DNA of 27,447 nt from Reclinomonas americana ATCC 50394. Lineage: Eukaryota > Jakobida > Jakobea > Jakobida. The notes under the pieces are model-generated. The model was not told the DNA's origin. It did not search any database and worked only from the letters and a program-made list of their open reading frames with translations. Where the stretch lies: NCBI GenBank assembly GCA_048213135.1, contig PS015025.1, forward strand, positions 1-27,447, read 5' to 3'. How positions within the stretch are numbered: position 1 is the stretch's first letter; each line of letters opens with the position of its first letter. The translations under genes were made by a program, and so were the position numbers. Below, one piece after another: positions 20,408 to 27,447 of the stretch.

Positions 20408-21797
20408 TTACTCCCCCTTCCCCCTGTGCACGCAGCGAAAGAGACGCAGCTGTGCCTCTTCGGCGACGAAGCAGCGTAGCACCAATTGCGGAAGTGGTTC
20501 GTGCTCATGTGCAACGCGCTCCGTCAACTCACGCACGGCCTGCACAGCATTGCGTGCGGCCACCACTTCCAGCTCGAGGTGCCACTGCGCGATCCAGTCG
20601 CCTGCGCAGTGGAGCGCACAATGAGTTGGTGGTCTTTGTTGTTTTTCATCTTTTTCTGGCACGACTCACCCGGAAGCCACAGTCGCACGGTGCCGTCCTC
20701 CGAGCTGCTGATGATACGACCGTCTCGCAGAATGACCACCGAGAGCAGCCAGCCAGTGTGGCCACTCAAAATCGCCACGCACTTGCCACTGGCCGCGTGC
20801 CACACCCGCATGGTTGCATCTGTCGACACCGAAAATCAGCACCGGCAATTTTGCAACAGTAGGCGATGCATGTACACACCAAAGGAGCCACTGACGACAT
20901 GGCGGCCATCGGGGGCAAACGTCACATGATGCACCCGCTTCTCGTGTCCGCACAGCAGTCGTTCCTCCCTGCGCTGCGTGTCATGCAGTCCGACGGCACA
21001 ATTCCACAACCCCAACGCCAGCGTGCGATCGTCGGGTGACAGCGACATGGACCACCAACGCGGCGGTCGCACAGCGTGCATGCATGAGCCGCTCTCCACG
21101 TTCCACCAGCGCACCGTTTCGTCGCCGGAGCCACTGACGACAAAGCGATCGTCGTGCGTCACGCAAACCGCGTTCACATCGTTCGTGTGGCCCTGCAACA
21201 CGCGCAGACATCGACCCGTGCGACTGTCCCACACACGCACCGTGGCATCCACCGATCCGCTGACGACAAAGCGACCATTGTGCGACACTGCAATCGCACG
21301 GATCGCTCGTCGATGACCAGGCGACGACCAGAGTTGTCGAGCGACGCCGCCGGGCGCCATCAGATCCCACAATGCCACCGGGCACTCGCGCGAGTCATCC
21401 ATGTACGTGCCTGCAGCACAGGCCAGCAGCGATCCGTCGACGGGCGAGAAGGCGACGCGAACGCACGGGAGTCCGCTGTCGACCGAGTGCAGCAGCGCGG
21501 CATTCTCGGCCACAAAGATTTGCACGTTGCGATCGCCAGTGGCCATTGCCAGCAACTGTGCGAGTGTGTGTGTGTGAGAGAGAGAGAGAGAGAAGGGGAA
21601 GGGGGGAGGGCAAGAAAAGGCGTGTGAACCTGTGGTGTGCCGACAGAGAGGGCTAAAAATGGGACCGAGTTGAGCGCGGAGAAGAGTGTGATCGACTTGC
21701 TCTGCAACTGCGGTGCATCGTGATACGACAGTCGGCATCGCCGACCGTCTTCGTCGGTGAGCTCAAGTGCCTCCTCGACTCCACCATCGTCGGTCAT
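20408..21797 (-). CDS. WD40-repeat protein, probably a seven-bladed propeller
   Basis: Exons 21630-21797, 20880-21555, 20670-20819 and 20408-20601 (TAA) give 395 residues. After about 55 N-terminal residues, WD units follow: LLAMATGDRNVQIFVAEN, VRVAFSPVDG...VALWDLM, IRAIAVSHNGRFVVSGSVDA...VRVWDSRTGRC, VNAVCVTHDDRFVVSGSGDE...VRWWNVESGSC, a degenerate WWSMSLSPDDRTLALG...GLHD, VHHVTFAPDGRHVVSGSFDA...MRVWHAASGKC and LSVVILRDGRIISSSEDG...VRLWLPG. Seven units complete one propeller. A C-terminal helical stretch (HLELEVVAARNAVQAVRELT) extends beyond it and could pair with a partner. WD40 propellers are protein-interaction platforms; nothing here points to a particular complex. The second intron falls inside a blade, and the joined sequence repeats the SGSxDATxRVW motif, which supports the splice. 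Confidence 0.93.
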
Positions 21798-21820
21798 TTA
21801 TTGGTGATCATGAGTTGTCG

Positions 21821-21836
21821 ATGAACTTTCGTTCAT
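21821..21836 (-). other. small inverted repeat in the leader of the WD40 gene
   Basis: ATGAAC and GTTCAT are perfect inverted halves separated by four bases. In the minus-strand transcript the loop would read GAAA, a GNRA tetraloop on a 6-bp stem, 24 nt before the WD40 start codon. Several GATC/CGATCG-type palindromes lie next to it (21840-21880). The role is unknown and it may be chance. Confidence 0.35.
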
Positions 21837-21967
21837 GCATGATCGCGATCGACCGTCGACTTTTTCGATCGTCGGCGTCTCCTTCCGGTTTCGAGAACGC
21901 ACTGCGCATAGGCATCTCTGCCTTTTTTTCTTCGACAACCTTGTGACAGCTGCTCCTCCGTCTCCTG

Positions 21968-23735
21968 TCACTTGGTCTCCTGCATCTCCCACTCGCGGCG
22001 CCCGCTACGAAAGAAGGCACCATTGTCATTGAAATTATCCCCATCATCGTCGTCGTCGTCATCGTCGTCGTCGGCGTCGTCAAAGGCGAAGCGCCGCTCA
22101 TTGTCGGCTGACCAGTCACCGCCGGCCGCGTCCATACGACGCGAGTGCAGGCGCATGCTGCCCGGCGCGTGATCCACGGGTGGAGCACCATACGATTCGG
22201 CATACAGGGCGGCGAATCGATGAGCCGCCATGTACAACAGTGCGTCTGTGAAAAACATGTGATCAGAGAGGGAGAGAGAAGGGGCGAGCGAAGACTGCCC
22301 ACTGTGCGCATACCGAGCACCCAGATGCCATTCGAGAGCACATTCAGCAGATCGCACAGTTGCTGGCCGGAGGCCGGAAAGCGGAAAGCCACCCAGTTGC
22401 AGAGCGTGGCCAGCTGCGAAAAGATCACCGAGCCCAACACGTACAGCAAGTCGGCCCAAAATGTGCAGTCGGGCAAGTACTGCGCACCAGCAGCCACAAT
22501 GAGCGCACGAGCAAGGCGGCGGCGGTGAGACGGAGTGGGTCACACAACAATCAGCTGTCGCCGACGCAGCAGCTTCGGATCAGCGACTTCGCGACGAATC
22601 TCCTCGAGAGTTGGTGGCGGCCGTGATGGTCTCAGACTGCGCGAGAGAATCGTGTGTCAGCGAGACGACGATCGGTGAAGGCAGGTACGTGGTACGCTCG
22701 CACACACCGAAAGATCTCGAATCGCACAGGGCAGCCGAGCTGCACTTCGGCTCGATGATTGATGGCCCAATGGATGAGGCAGCACAACGACACCGGCACG
22801 AAAAAGTACGACATGGCCATGTTGAGCGAGTTGTAAAACTCCCTGCGTGAGCAATGTGAAATGACGATCGGAAGGAGTGACACGGAACCGTGCGCAACAT
22901 CGAGTACCCCGGACGCAGCGACACCAGTGCCAAGTACGTGTAAAACAATTGCGCCACAAAGAACCCCAGTGCCGACAGGCCGTACTGCAGCGAGGAGGAG
23001 AGATGAGCGGACTGTGAGGAAGGAGTGAGAGACAGATAGAGATGCACGCAACCCAGTTGATGCTCTCCAGCACACGCATGAGCACACTGCTACCTGTGCC
23101 ACCGCCGTACATGGGCCACGGGGCCATTCGCTGCGCCTGCACCGTCTCCAGCAGATACAACAACGTATCCTATGCGCGCAATGAGTACGAGCAGCGTAAT
23201 CCACACTGCGCATGGCCGCAGCACACACCGTCTGGTACACCAGAGTCGCCCAGAAGCTGATGCCAAGCGACGCGGAGACGCACTGATTCGACCCATCGAC
23301 ACCGCCACCACCACACGCCCAACTGCGCAGGCCACGTTAAAACAACAACGAACCTCTGAGAGAATCGACAGATCGCGCACTTCAACAACGCCGCCAGCGC
23401 GCCAAAGGTCGCCGCCACCAGGAACACCACATTGGCCCACCACGACCAGGCAACGCGATCAAAAAACGACAACTGCGTTGGTGTAAACACGCTCGCTCTC
23501 TCTCAAAAATAACCATGTTGTGTGGCTGTAAACACACCTGCTCGTCTGCCGAGTGGTGCGCAGGTGGTGAGGTGGCGTCAAACAGCACCTCCTCGTCGTC
23601 GCCACCATTGTCGGCGTCGGGGTCGTCGAGGACGTGCAACGCGTGTGCCGCGCGCAGTGGTGTTGCAGAGGCGGTCGATCGCTTGGAGTGGGATCGTGGT
23701 CGCCAGATGGTGGTGCTGCAGCGTGTGCGCGTCAT
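21968..23735 (-). CDS. predicted six-transmembrane protein with an acidic poly-Asp tail, family not recognised
   Basis: Exons 23538-23735, 23354-23472, 23205-23322, 23053-23169, 22884-22984, 22708-22842, 22549-22636, 22314-22479 and 21968-22245 (stop) give 439 residues in one frame. An Arg/Ser-rich then acidic N-terminus of about 65 residues precedes the hydrophobic segments WANVVFLVAATFGALAALL, ASLGISFWATLVYQTVCAAA, YGLSALGFFVAQLFYTYLAL, SYFFVPVSLCCLIHWAI, WADLLYVLGSVIFSQLATL and LLNVLSNGIWVLDALLYMA. A cytosolic-looking loop (PPTLEEIRREVADPKLLRRR) lies between TM4 and TM5. The C-terminal tail has about ten Asp in a row (near 22046-22085) and an Arg/Glu end. No transporter or receptor signature is visible. 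The start ATG is the first in frame after a region holding a tRNA gene, so it cannot lie much further upstream. The intron at 23052 starts with GTTGCG. Confidence 0.78.
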
Positions 23736-24000
23736 GCCGACGTAGCGAACCACTTGCGGCTGCAGGGGCGCTGTGTGTGTGTGTGTGAGAAACAGAAGGG
23801 AGTGTGTGAGTGTGAGTGAGCACACGCAACCAGGTGACGCCGCATGGGCAAAGGGTGTCGCATGCATGCGTGTGCTCTTGTCTCCTCTCCTCTTCTGTCG
23901 TCGTGGTAGTGGCCACGCGGCGAAGAACGCGAGTTTTTGTGTTCGCGCCCTTTCCGCGGCGTTCATTCGACGCCCCGTTGTTTGCGGAGAGGATAGTCGA

Positions 24001-24076
24001 AGAGCGGTGGCGAAGCTCGGTCTAACGCACCAGATTAAGGTTCTGGCATTCGCGGGTTCAAATCCCGTCCGCTCTA
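24001..24076 (+). tRNA. tRNA-Leu(AAG) with a short, class I variable loop
   Basis: A complete cloverleaf can be drawn. Acceptor stem AGAGCGG/CCGCTCT is 7 bp with no mismatch, the D stem is GCG/CGC, the anticodon stem is CCAGA/TCTGG with loop TTAAGGT (anticodon AAG at 24037-24039), and the T stem is GCGGG/CCCGT with loop TTCAAAT. The discriminator base is A, as leucine tRNAs require. The D loop with GGTCTAA is also leucine-like. The variable region is only CATTC (24047-24051), where leucine tRNAs normally have a long arm. No intron is needed. A box A-like segment (24008-24020) and box B GGTTCAAATCC (24055-24065) are present. Confidence 0.88.
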
Positions 24077-24080
24077 CTTC

Positions 24081-24086
24081 TTTTTT
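24081..24086 (+). terminator. RNA polymerase III terminator (T6)
   Basis: Six T begin five bases after the tRNA discriminator base, and further T runs follow at about 24089-24115, as expected for pol III termination. Confidence 0.8.
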
Positions 24087-24166
24087 GATTTTTATTTCCT
24101 TTTTTTCTTTTTCTGACACTGACACTGAGTGAGACTTGCGCAGGCAGAGTGGCTTTTGATTAATTT

Positions 24167-24504
24167 NNNNNNNNNNNNNNNNNNNNNNNNNNNNNNNNNN
24201 NNNNNNNNNNNNNNNNNNNNNNNNNNNNNNNNNNNNNNNNNNNNNNNNNNNNNNNNNNNNNNNNNNNNNNNNNNNNNNNNNNNNNNNNNNNNNNNNNNNN
24301 NNNNNNNNNNNNNNNNNNNNNNNNNNNNNNNNNNNNNNNNNNNNNNNNNNNNNNNNNNNNNNNNNNNNNNNNNNNNNNNNNNNNNNNNNNNNNNNNNNNN
24401 NNNNNNNNNNNNNNNNNNNNNNNNNNNNNNNNNNNNNNNNNNNNNNNNNNNNNNNNNNNNNNNNNNNNNNNNNNNNNNNNNNNNNNNNNNNNNNNNNNNN
24501 NNNN
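24167..24504. other. assembly gap (338 N) between the tRNA gene and the TAF4-like gene
   Basis: No coding frame with conserved content reaches either edge. It probably contains the TAF4-like 3' flank. Confidence 0.9.
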
Positions 24505-24531
24505 CCTTGATAGTTTTTCATTCTCATATGA

Positions 24532-26630
24532 TTAGAGTGCGTCGGCTGCTGGTCGGCCATTCAGCGCACCGCCTGTCAAACAAGAAAAGTTAGTTTGCAT
24601 GCACCCCAATCGCCAGCCTGCAACACACACACACACACCTGGCGGGCCATCCTCGTCCATGGCCTCATCCTGCACATGCAGTCAGCACTCTCCTCGTGCA
24701 CACACCCTAAGACACACCTACACGCACCTCATCATCCTCGTCTTCCTCGTCCTCCTCTGCTTCGCGTTTCCTCTGCTCCTCCGCGGCTTGCGCATCGAGG
24801 TACGTGGCGTACCGCTCCGTGCACAACGTCCGCAACCGCGTCGAGAATCGCGCCTGGTTCTGCTTCACGTACAACAGCAGATCCTGGATGCCAATGGGAA
24901 CGCGCTCCACGGCCGCCGCTGCTGCCGCGTCGTCCTGCCGCACATAATTCGTCAGCACATCGTGCTGCCCTCCCTCCCACACACAGAGACGCATGCACAC
25001 CTCGGCTTCATCCTTCTTTTTCTGCGCCACCGGCGCCGCCAGCAAGTTGGCTCGCGCGCCCAGCGCCGCCTGCAACGCCGACACCGCACCTGCAGCTTCC
25101 TCCTGCCGTGCCAACTCGTCTTTCTCCTGCTTTTTCTTCGCCTCCTCCTGCAAATCAATCAACGATGAGCACACCTCCCAGACAGCAAATCGTTTGTGAC
25201 ACGCACCTCCGGGTCCTTCTTCTTCTTCTTTTTCTTTGGTCGATCGGCTGCACCGGTGTCAGCATGCACCTCAATATACAAACACACAAACAGCCTCTGC
25301 ATAAAGCACGAACCCACTGGCAACGACTCCACATGCCTGTCGTAGGCCTCTGCCACCGCCCTCGATCGTTTTCTCAACACCAATCCCACACGCGCCTCTC
25401 TAATTTGGTCCGGATACACATCGGCTCGGTGAGCACACGCGTCGGCCTGCAGTGCCTCTTGTGTGAGTGCGCATAACAACAACAGCAACAACAAGAAGAG
25501 GAGCGCGAAAATGACGCACCAGTCCTTGCAACACATCCTTCAGTCTCTCCTGCAACGCCAGCGACAGGTACTTGACGGTGACATCGGGGATGCTCACCAC
25601 TGAGGGTGCCTCGCGCTTCGCCGTCTCGCGCATGCGATGCAGAATCACCGCACGCGCTTGCGGCGGCAATCCGTCACCAGTCGTGTCCACATCACTCACA
25701 TCAAACGCCGTTCGCCGTGACGCCTGCATTCGCTCCTCCTCCGCCTGCACCATTGATCTCCACGTGAGGACACCCACAGCGGACGGACGCGGCGAAGCCA
25801 AACACACACACACACACCTGCACCAACTTGGCATCGACCTCGTACAGCCCACCGTCATCGTCACTCACAACATCGTCATCACCACCGGCTTTCTTCGCCG
25901 CCGCACCTGGCGCAGCCGCAGCAGCCGCCGCCGCAGCAGCAGCAGCAGGACCCGCAAACCGTCCCGCCAGCGCCTGCTTGTACTGCCGAGTCTGCGCCAC
26001 AAGCTGCTCCGCCAGCGCCGAATGCCCCGAGCTCCTCAGCGTCGCCGCGTACTGGTTCATCGCCTCCTCCGACTGCGCGAACCGGTACAAGTGCTCATGC
26101 TGCGCGGACACACACAGTCAGCGTTGAAGGGAAAAAACGGATCGCGCGCGAGTGCGACTCACCGTCCACGGCACAGCTCCCGCTGCTCCCTGCTGCTGCT
26201 GCTGCTGTTGCTGCTGCTGTGCTGCAGTCTGCGATCGCGCGGCGGCAAGTGCAGCGGCCGCAGCGGCAGCTGCAGTGGCGGCTTGCTGCTGCTGCTGCTG
26301 CTGCCTCTGTGCCGCGACTGCCGCCGAAGCCGCCGCCACAGCCGCAGAGTTCTGCGCTGCTGACGTGGATGACGTTGTTGCTGTTGTCGTTGTTGCTGTG
26401 GCCTGCTGCTGTTGATGTGTCTTCAGCCACTCGACAATGTACTGTTGTTGTCTCGGCGCCGGCCATGCAAAGTAATTCTGCGCGCGAGAGAGAGTCAGCA
26501 GGCGTGCATGTGTGTCAGTGAGGTGAGAAAGACGCACTGGATCGACGGATCCCGGCTGCTGTGCAGCGTACTGCTGCAAGTACTGAGTCCACCTGGCCAG
26601 CCACGCCATGTCCACCCCCGTTGACGCCAT
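24532..26630 (-). CDS. TAF4: TFIID subunit TAF4-like protein
   Basis: Exons 26538-26630, 26163-26477, 25818-26099, 25520-25744, 25314-25446, 25207-25247, 25001-25147, 24728-24964, 24639-24669 and 24532-24572 (TAA) give 514 residues. The C-terminal half follows the TAF4 domain: VKYLSLALQERLKDVLQGLA, then AHRADVY, a long charged helix through KKKDPEEEAKKKQEKDELARQ, AVSALQAALGARAN (TAF4: NLTALAAIGPRKK), and VPIGIQDLLLYVKQNQARFS matching the terminal RDLIFCMEQE segment. In metazoa this region pairs with TAF12 and stabilises TFIID. The N-terminal half has Gln and Ala homopolymers (26190-26320, 25920-25950) and no recognisable TAFH domain. The start lies in a good context (ACAAAATGG). The last intron has a classic CTAAC branch-point-like element followed by a T-rich tract. 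The identity rests on the C-terminus. Confidence 0.83.
24623..24638. repeat. (CA)8 tract, i.e. (GT)8 at a TAF4-like donor on the minus strand
   Basis: On the coding strand the exon ending at 24639 is followed at once by this GT run, so the donor is itself the first repeat unit. Confidence 0.85.
25802..25818. repeat. (CA)8 tract, i.e. (GT)n at another TAF4-like donor
   Basis: It follows the exon ending at 25818 on the minus strand in the same way as the tract at 24623-24638. Confidence 0.85.
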
Positions 26631-26955
26631 TTTGTCGTTCTCCTGTGCGTGCTGCTCGCTCTCTCTCACACACACGCGCGCGCGCCAGCACACTCGCCAC
26701 TCGCGATATGCAACACTGCGTGCGCACGCTCTCACAAGGCGCCAAAAAACACAAGTGAGGACAGTCGCGTGCTCGCTTCACAGTCTGTCCATCGTCATTG
26801 TGTTCTCGTCGTGTGGCTTTGCGCGTTGGAGGTTTATTGCTGCAAGAAGAGAGGTGTGTTGTGCCTCTGTGTGTGTGAACGTTGAGAGAGCACGCGCAAG
26901 ACTCATGTTGCTTCCTGCTGGTTTGCAGTTGTCCTTCACATCCCACACACACAGA
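26631..26955. promoter_or_regulatory. 325-bp divergent promoter region between the TAF4-like gene and the next gene
   Basis: The two genes are head-to-head, so this segment must contain both promoters. It has CA- and CG-rich stretches near 26660-26700. No TATA box is evident. I see no gene in it. Confidence 0.5.
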
Positions 26956-27447
26956 ATGTCATTCCTCGAGCGAGCGGCCAAGTTGCGCCACACACACACA
27001 CACACACACGCACACTCACTTACATCCACGCGCACACACACGCCTACAAGATCCGTCTCTGTCTCCGCCATGTGACTGAAGTGAATTTGGGCGGGATGTG
27101 GGGGTGTTTAGTGCGTTTCTCCCGGCGGCGGTGATCAACCCGATGGAGAGTGAGCGGCTCATTCAAGAGCTGCGGCAGTTCGAGCTGAAGGACGTGGGCA
27201 CACCACGGTTTCGTACCTCTTCTTGTGTGTCTTTCCTCGCGCAGCAGCAGCAGCAGTTTGACGCGATGCACAGTTTCGTGATGCAACTGGAGTGGGTGTC
27301 GAAGCTCAATCTGCAGGCGCACCACTCGGCCGCCGTCATGGAGGACGAGTTTGTGGTGGAGCAGCTCATCTCGCATGACAAGGTGAGTCGGCGACGTGGG
27401 GGGGAGGCAGTGAGTGATCCAGGCGCGCATGGCTGACACACACACCA
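26956..27447 (+). CDS. 5' end of an unrecognised protein-coding gene, continues beyond the window
   Basis: Proposed exons are 26956-26981 (MSFLERAA), 27112-27193 and 27245-27382; the last ends at a GTGAGT donor. Together they read MSFLERAANAFLPAAVINPM, then ESERLIQELRQFELKD, QQQQFDAMHSFVMQLEWVSK and a hydrophilic segment to QLISHDK. The pattern is helical and probably coiled-coil. The first intron starts with GTTGCG and is filled with CA dinucleotides. The second intron ends in five tandem CAG, any of which could be the acceptor, so the number of Gln is uncertain by up to four. A competing start at 27098, reading through from the intron, is less likely because it needs no splice but lacks the MSFLERAA exon. 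I recognise no family. Confidence 0.58.
26989..27009. repeat. (CA)10 tract in the first intron of the last gene
   Basis: It begins seven bases after the GTTGCG donor at 26982 and is followed by further CA-rich sequence to about 27050. Confidence 0.9.

Noticed and set aside
21808-22497. A 229-codon minus-strand frame overlapping the six-TM gene
   Set aside because: It shares the first exon but then reads the last intron and exon out of frame. The spliced frame gives a consistent last TM helix and an acidic tail.
24001-24076. Reading the tRNA as Leu(TAA)
   Set aside because: With a 5-bp anticodon stem (CCAGA/TCTGG) the loop is TTAAGGT, and positions 34-36 are AAG, as in the homologous human Leu(AAG) loop.
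23382-24560. A 392-codon minus-strand frame that would extend the six-TM protein upstream
   Set aside because: It crosses the tRNA gene on the opposite strand and the N gap, and its sequence there is low complexity. The ATG at 23735 is a better start.
7-27440. Functional gene cluster or operon linking threonine ammonia-lyase, GTP cyclohydrolase and sulfatase
   Set aside because: Strands alternate, each gene has its own introns and flanks, and the pathways do not connect. The proximity looks like ordinary gene density.
1-27447. Mobile elements or viral insertions
   Set aside because: No reverse transcriptase, transposase, integrase, long terminal repeat or terminal inverted repeat was seen in the readable sequence.

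Overview
The window is nuclear DNA from an intron-rich, gene-dense eukaryote, probably a unicellular one. I read twelve protein-coding genes and one tRNA gene. The evidence is eukaryote-only families (TFIID subunit TAF4, ribosomal protein eL38, a lysosomal-type arylsulfatase, a glucokinase-regulator-like protein), roughly 100 short GT-AG introns (mostly 50-90 nt), a pol III-type tRNA gene and standard stop codons. I cannot name the species. Seven runs of N interrupt the assembly. Two of them fall inside introns, so the sulfatase and GTP cyclohydrolase coding sequences are complete despite the gaps.

Layout: 2-1847 (+) is the 3' part of a GCKR/MurQ-type SIS protein. It is tail-to-tail, 54 bp apart, with an ARSA/ARSG-type arylsulfatase at 1902-5548 (-). 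A TG/CA-rich region with a gap (5549-6619) separates the sulfatase from a small EF-hand protein (6620-7246, +) and a mitochondrially targeted threonine ammonia-lyase with one ACT domain (7504-10172, +). That gene converges on GTP cyclohydrolase I (10452-11890, -). A TPR/ankyrin/MYND protein (12041 to at least 15813, -) runs into a 941-N gap. An unrecognised plus-strand coding fragment follows (16755-17257).

Next come ribosomal protein eL38 with a 5'UTR intron and a CRE-like site (17640-18712, +), a membrane-anchorable tandem ubiquitin-like protein (19056-20337, +), a seven-bladed WD40 protein (20408-21797, -) and a six-TM protein with a poly-Asp tail (21968-23735, -). A tRNA-Leu(AAG) gene (24001-24076, +), a TAF4-like TFIID subunit (24532-26630, -) and the 5' end of an unrecognised gene (26956 onward, +) complete the window. 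The genes are a mix of housekeeping and accessory functions in alternating orientations. I see no pathway cluster or operon.

The most unusual signal is in the splice sites. By hand count about 16 of roughly 104 inferred introns start with the same hexamer GTTGCG, which does not resemble the U1 consensus, and in 15 of those 16 the last exon base is not G. Second, the tRNA-Leu(AAG) gene folds as a clean cloverleaf but has a 5-nt variable loop instead of the long variable arm expected for leucine tRNAs. Exon coordinates below were worked out by hand from frame, homology and splice signals, with no transcript evidence.
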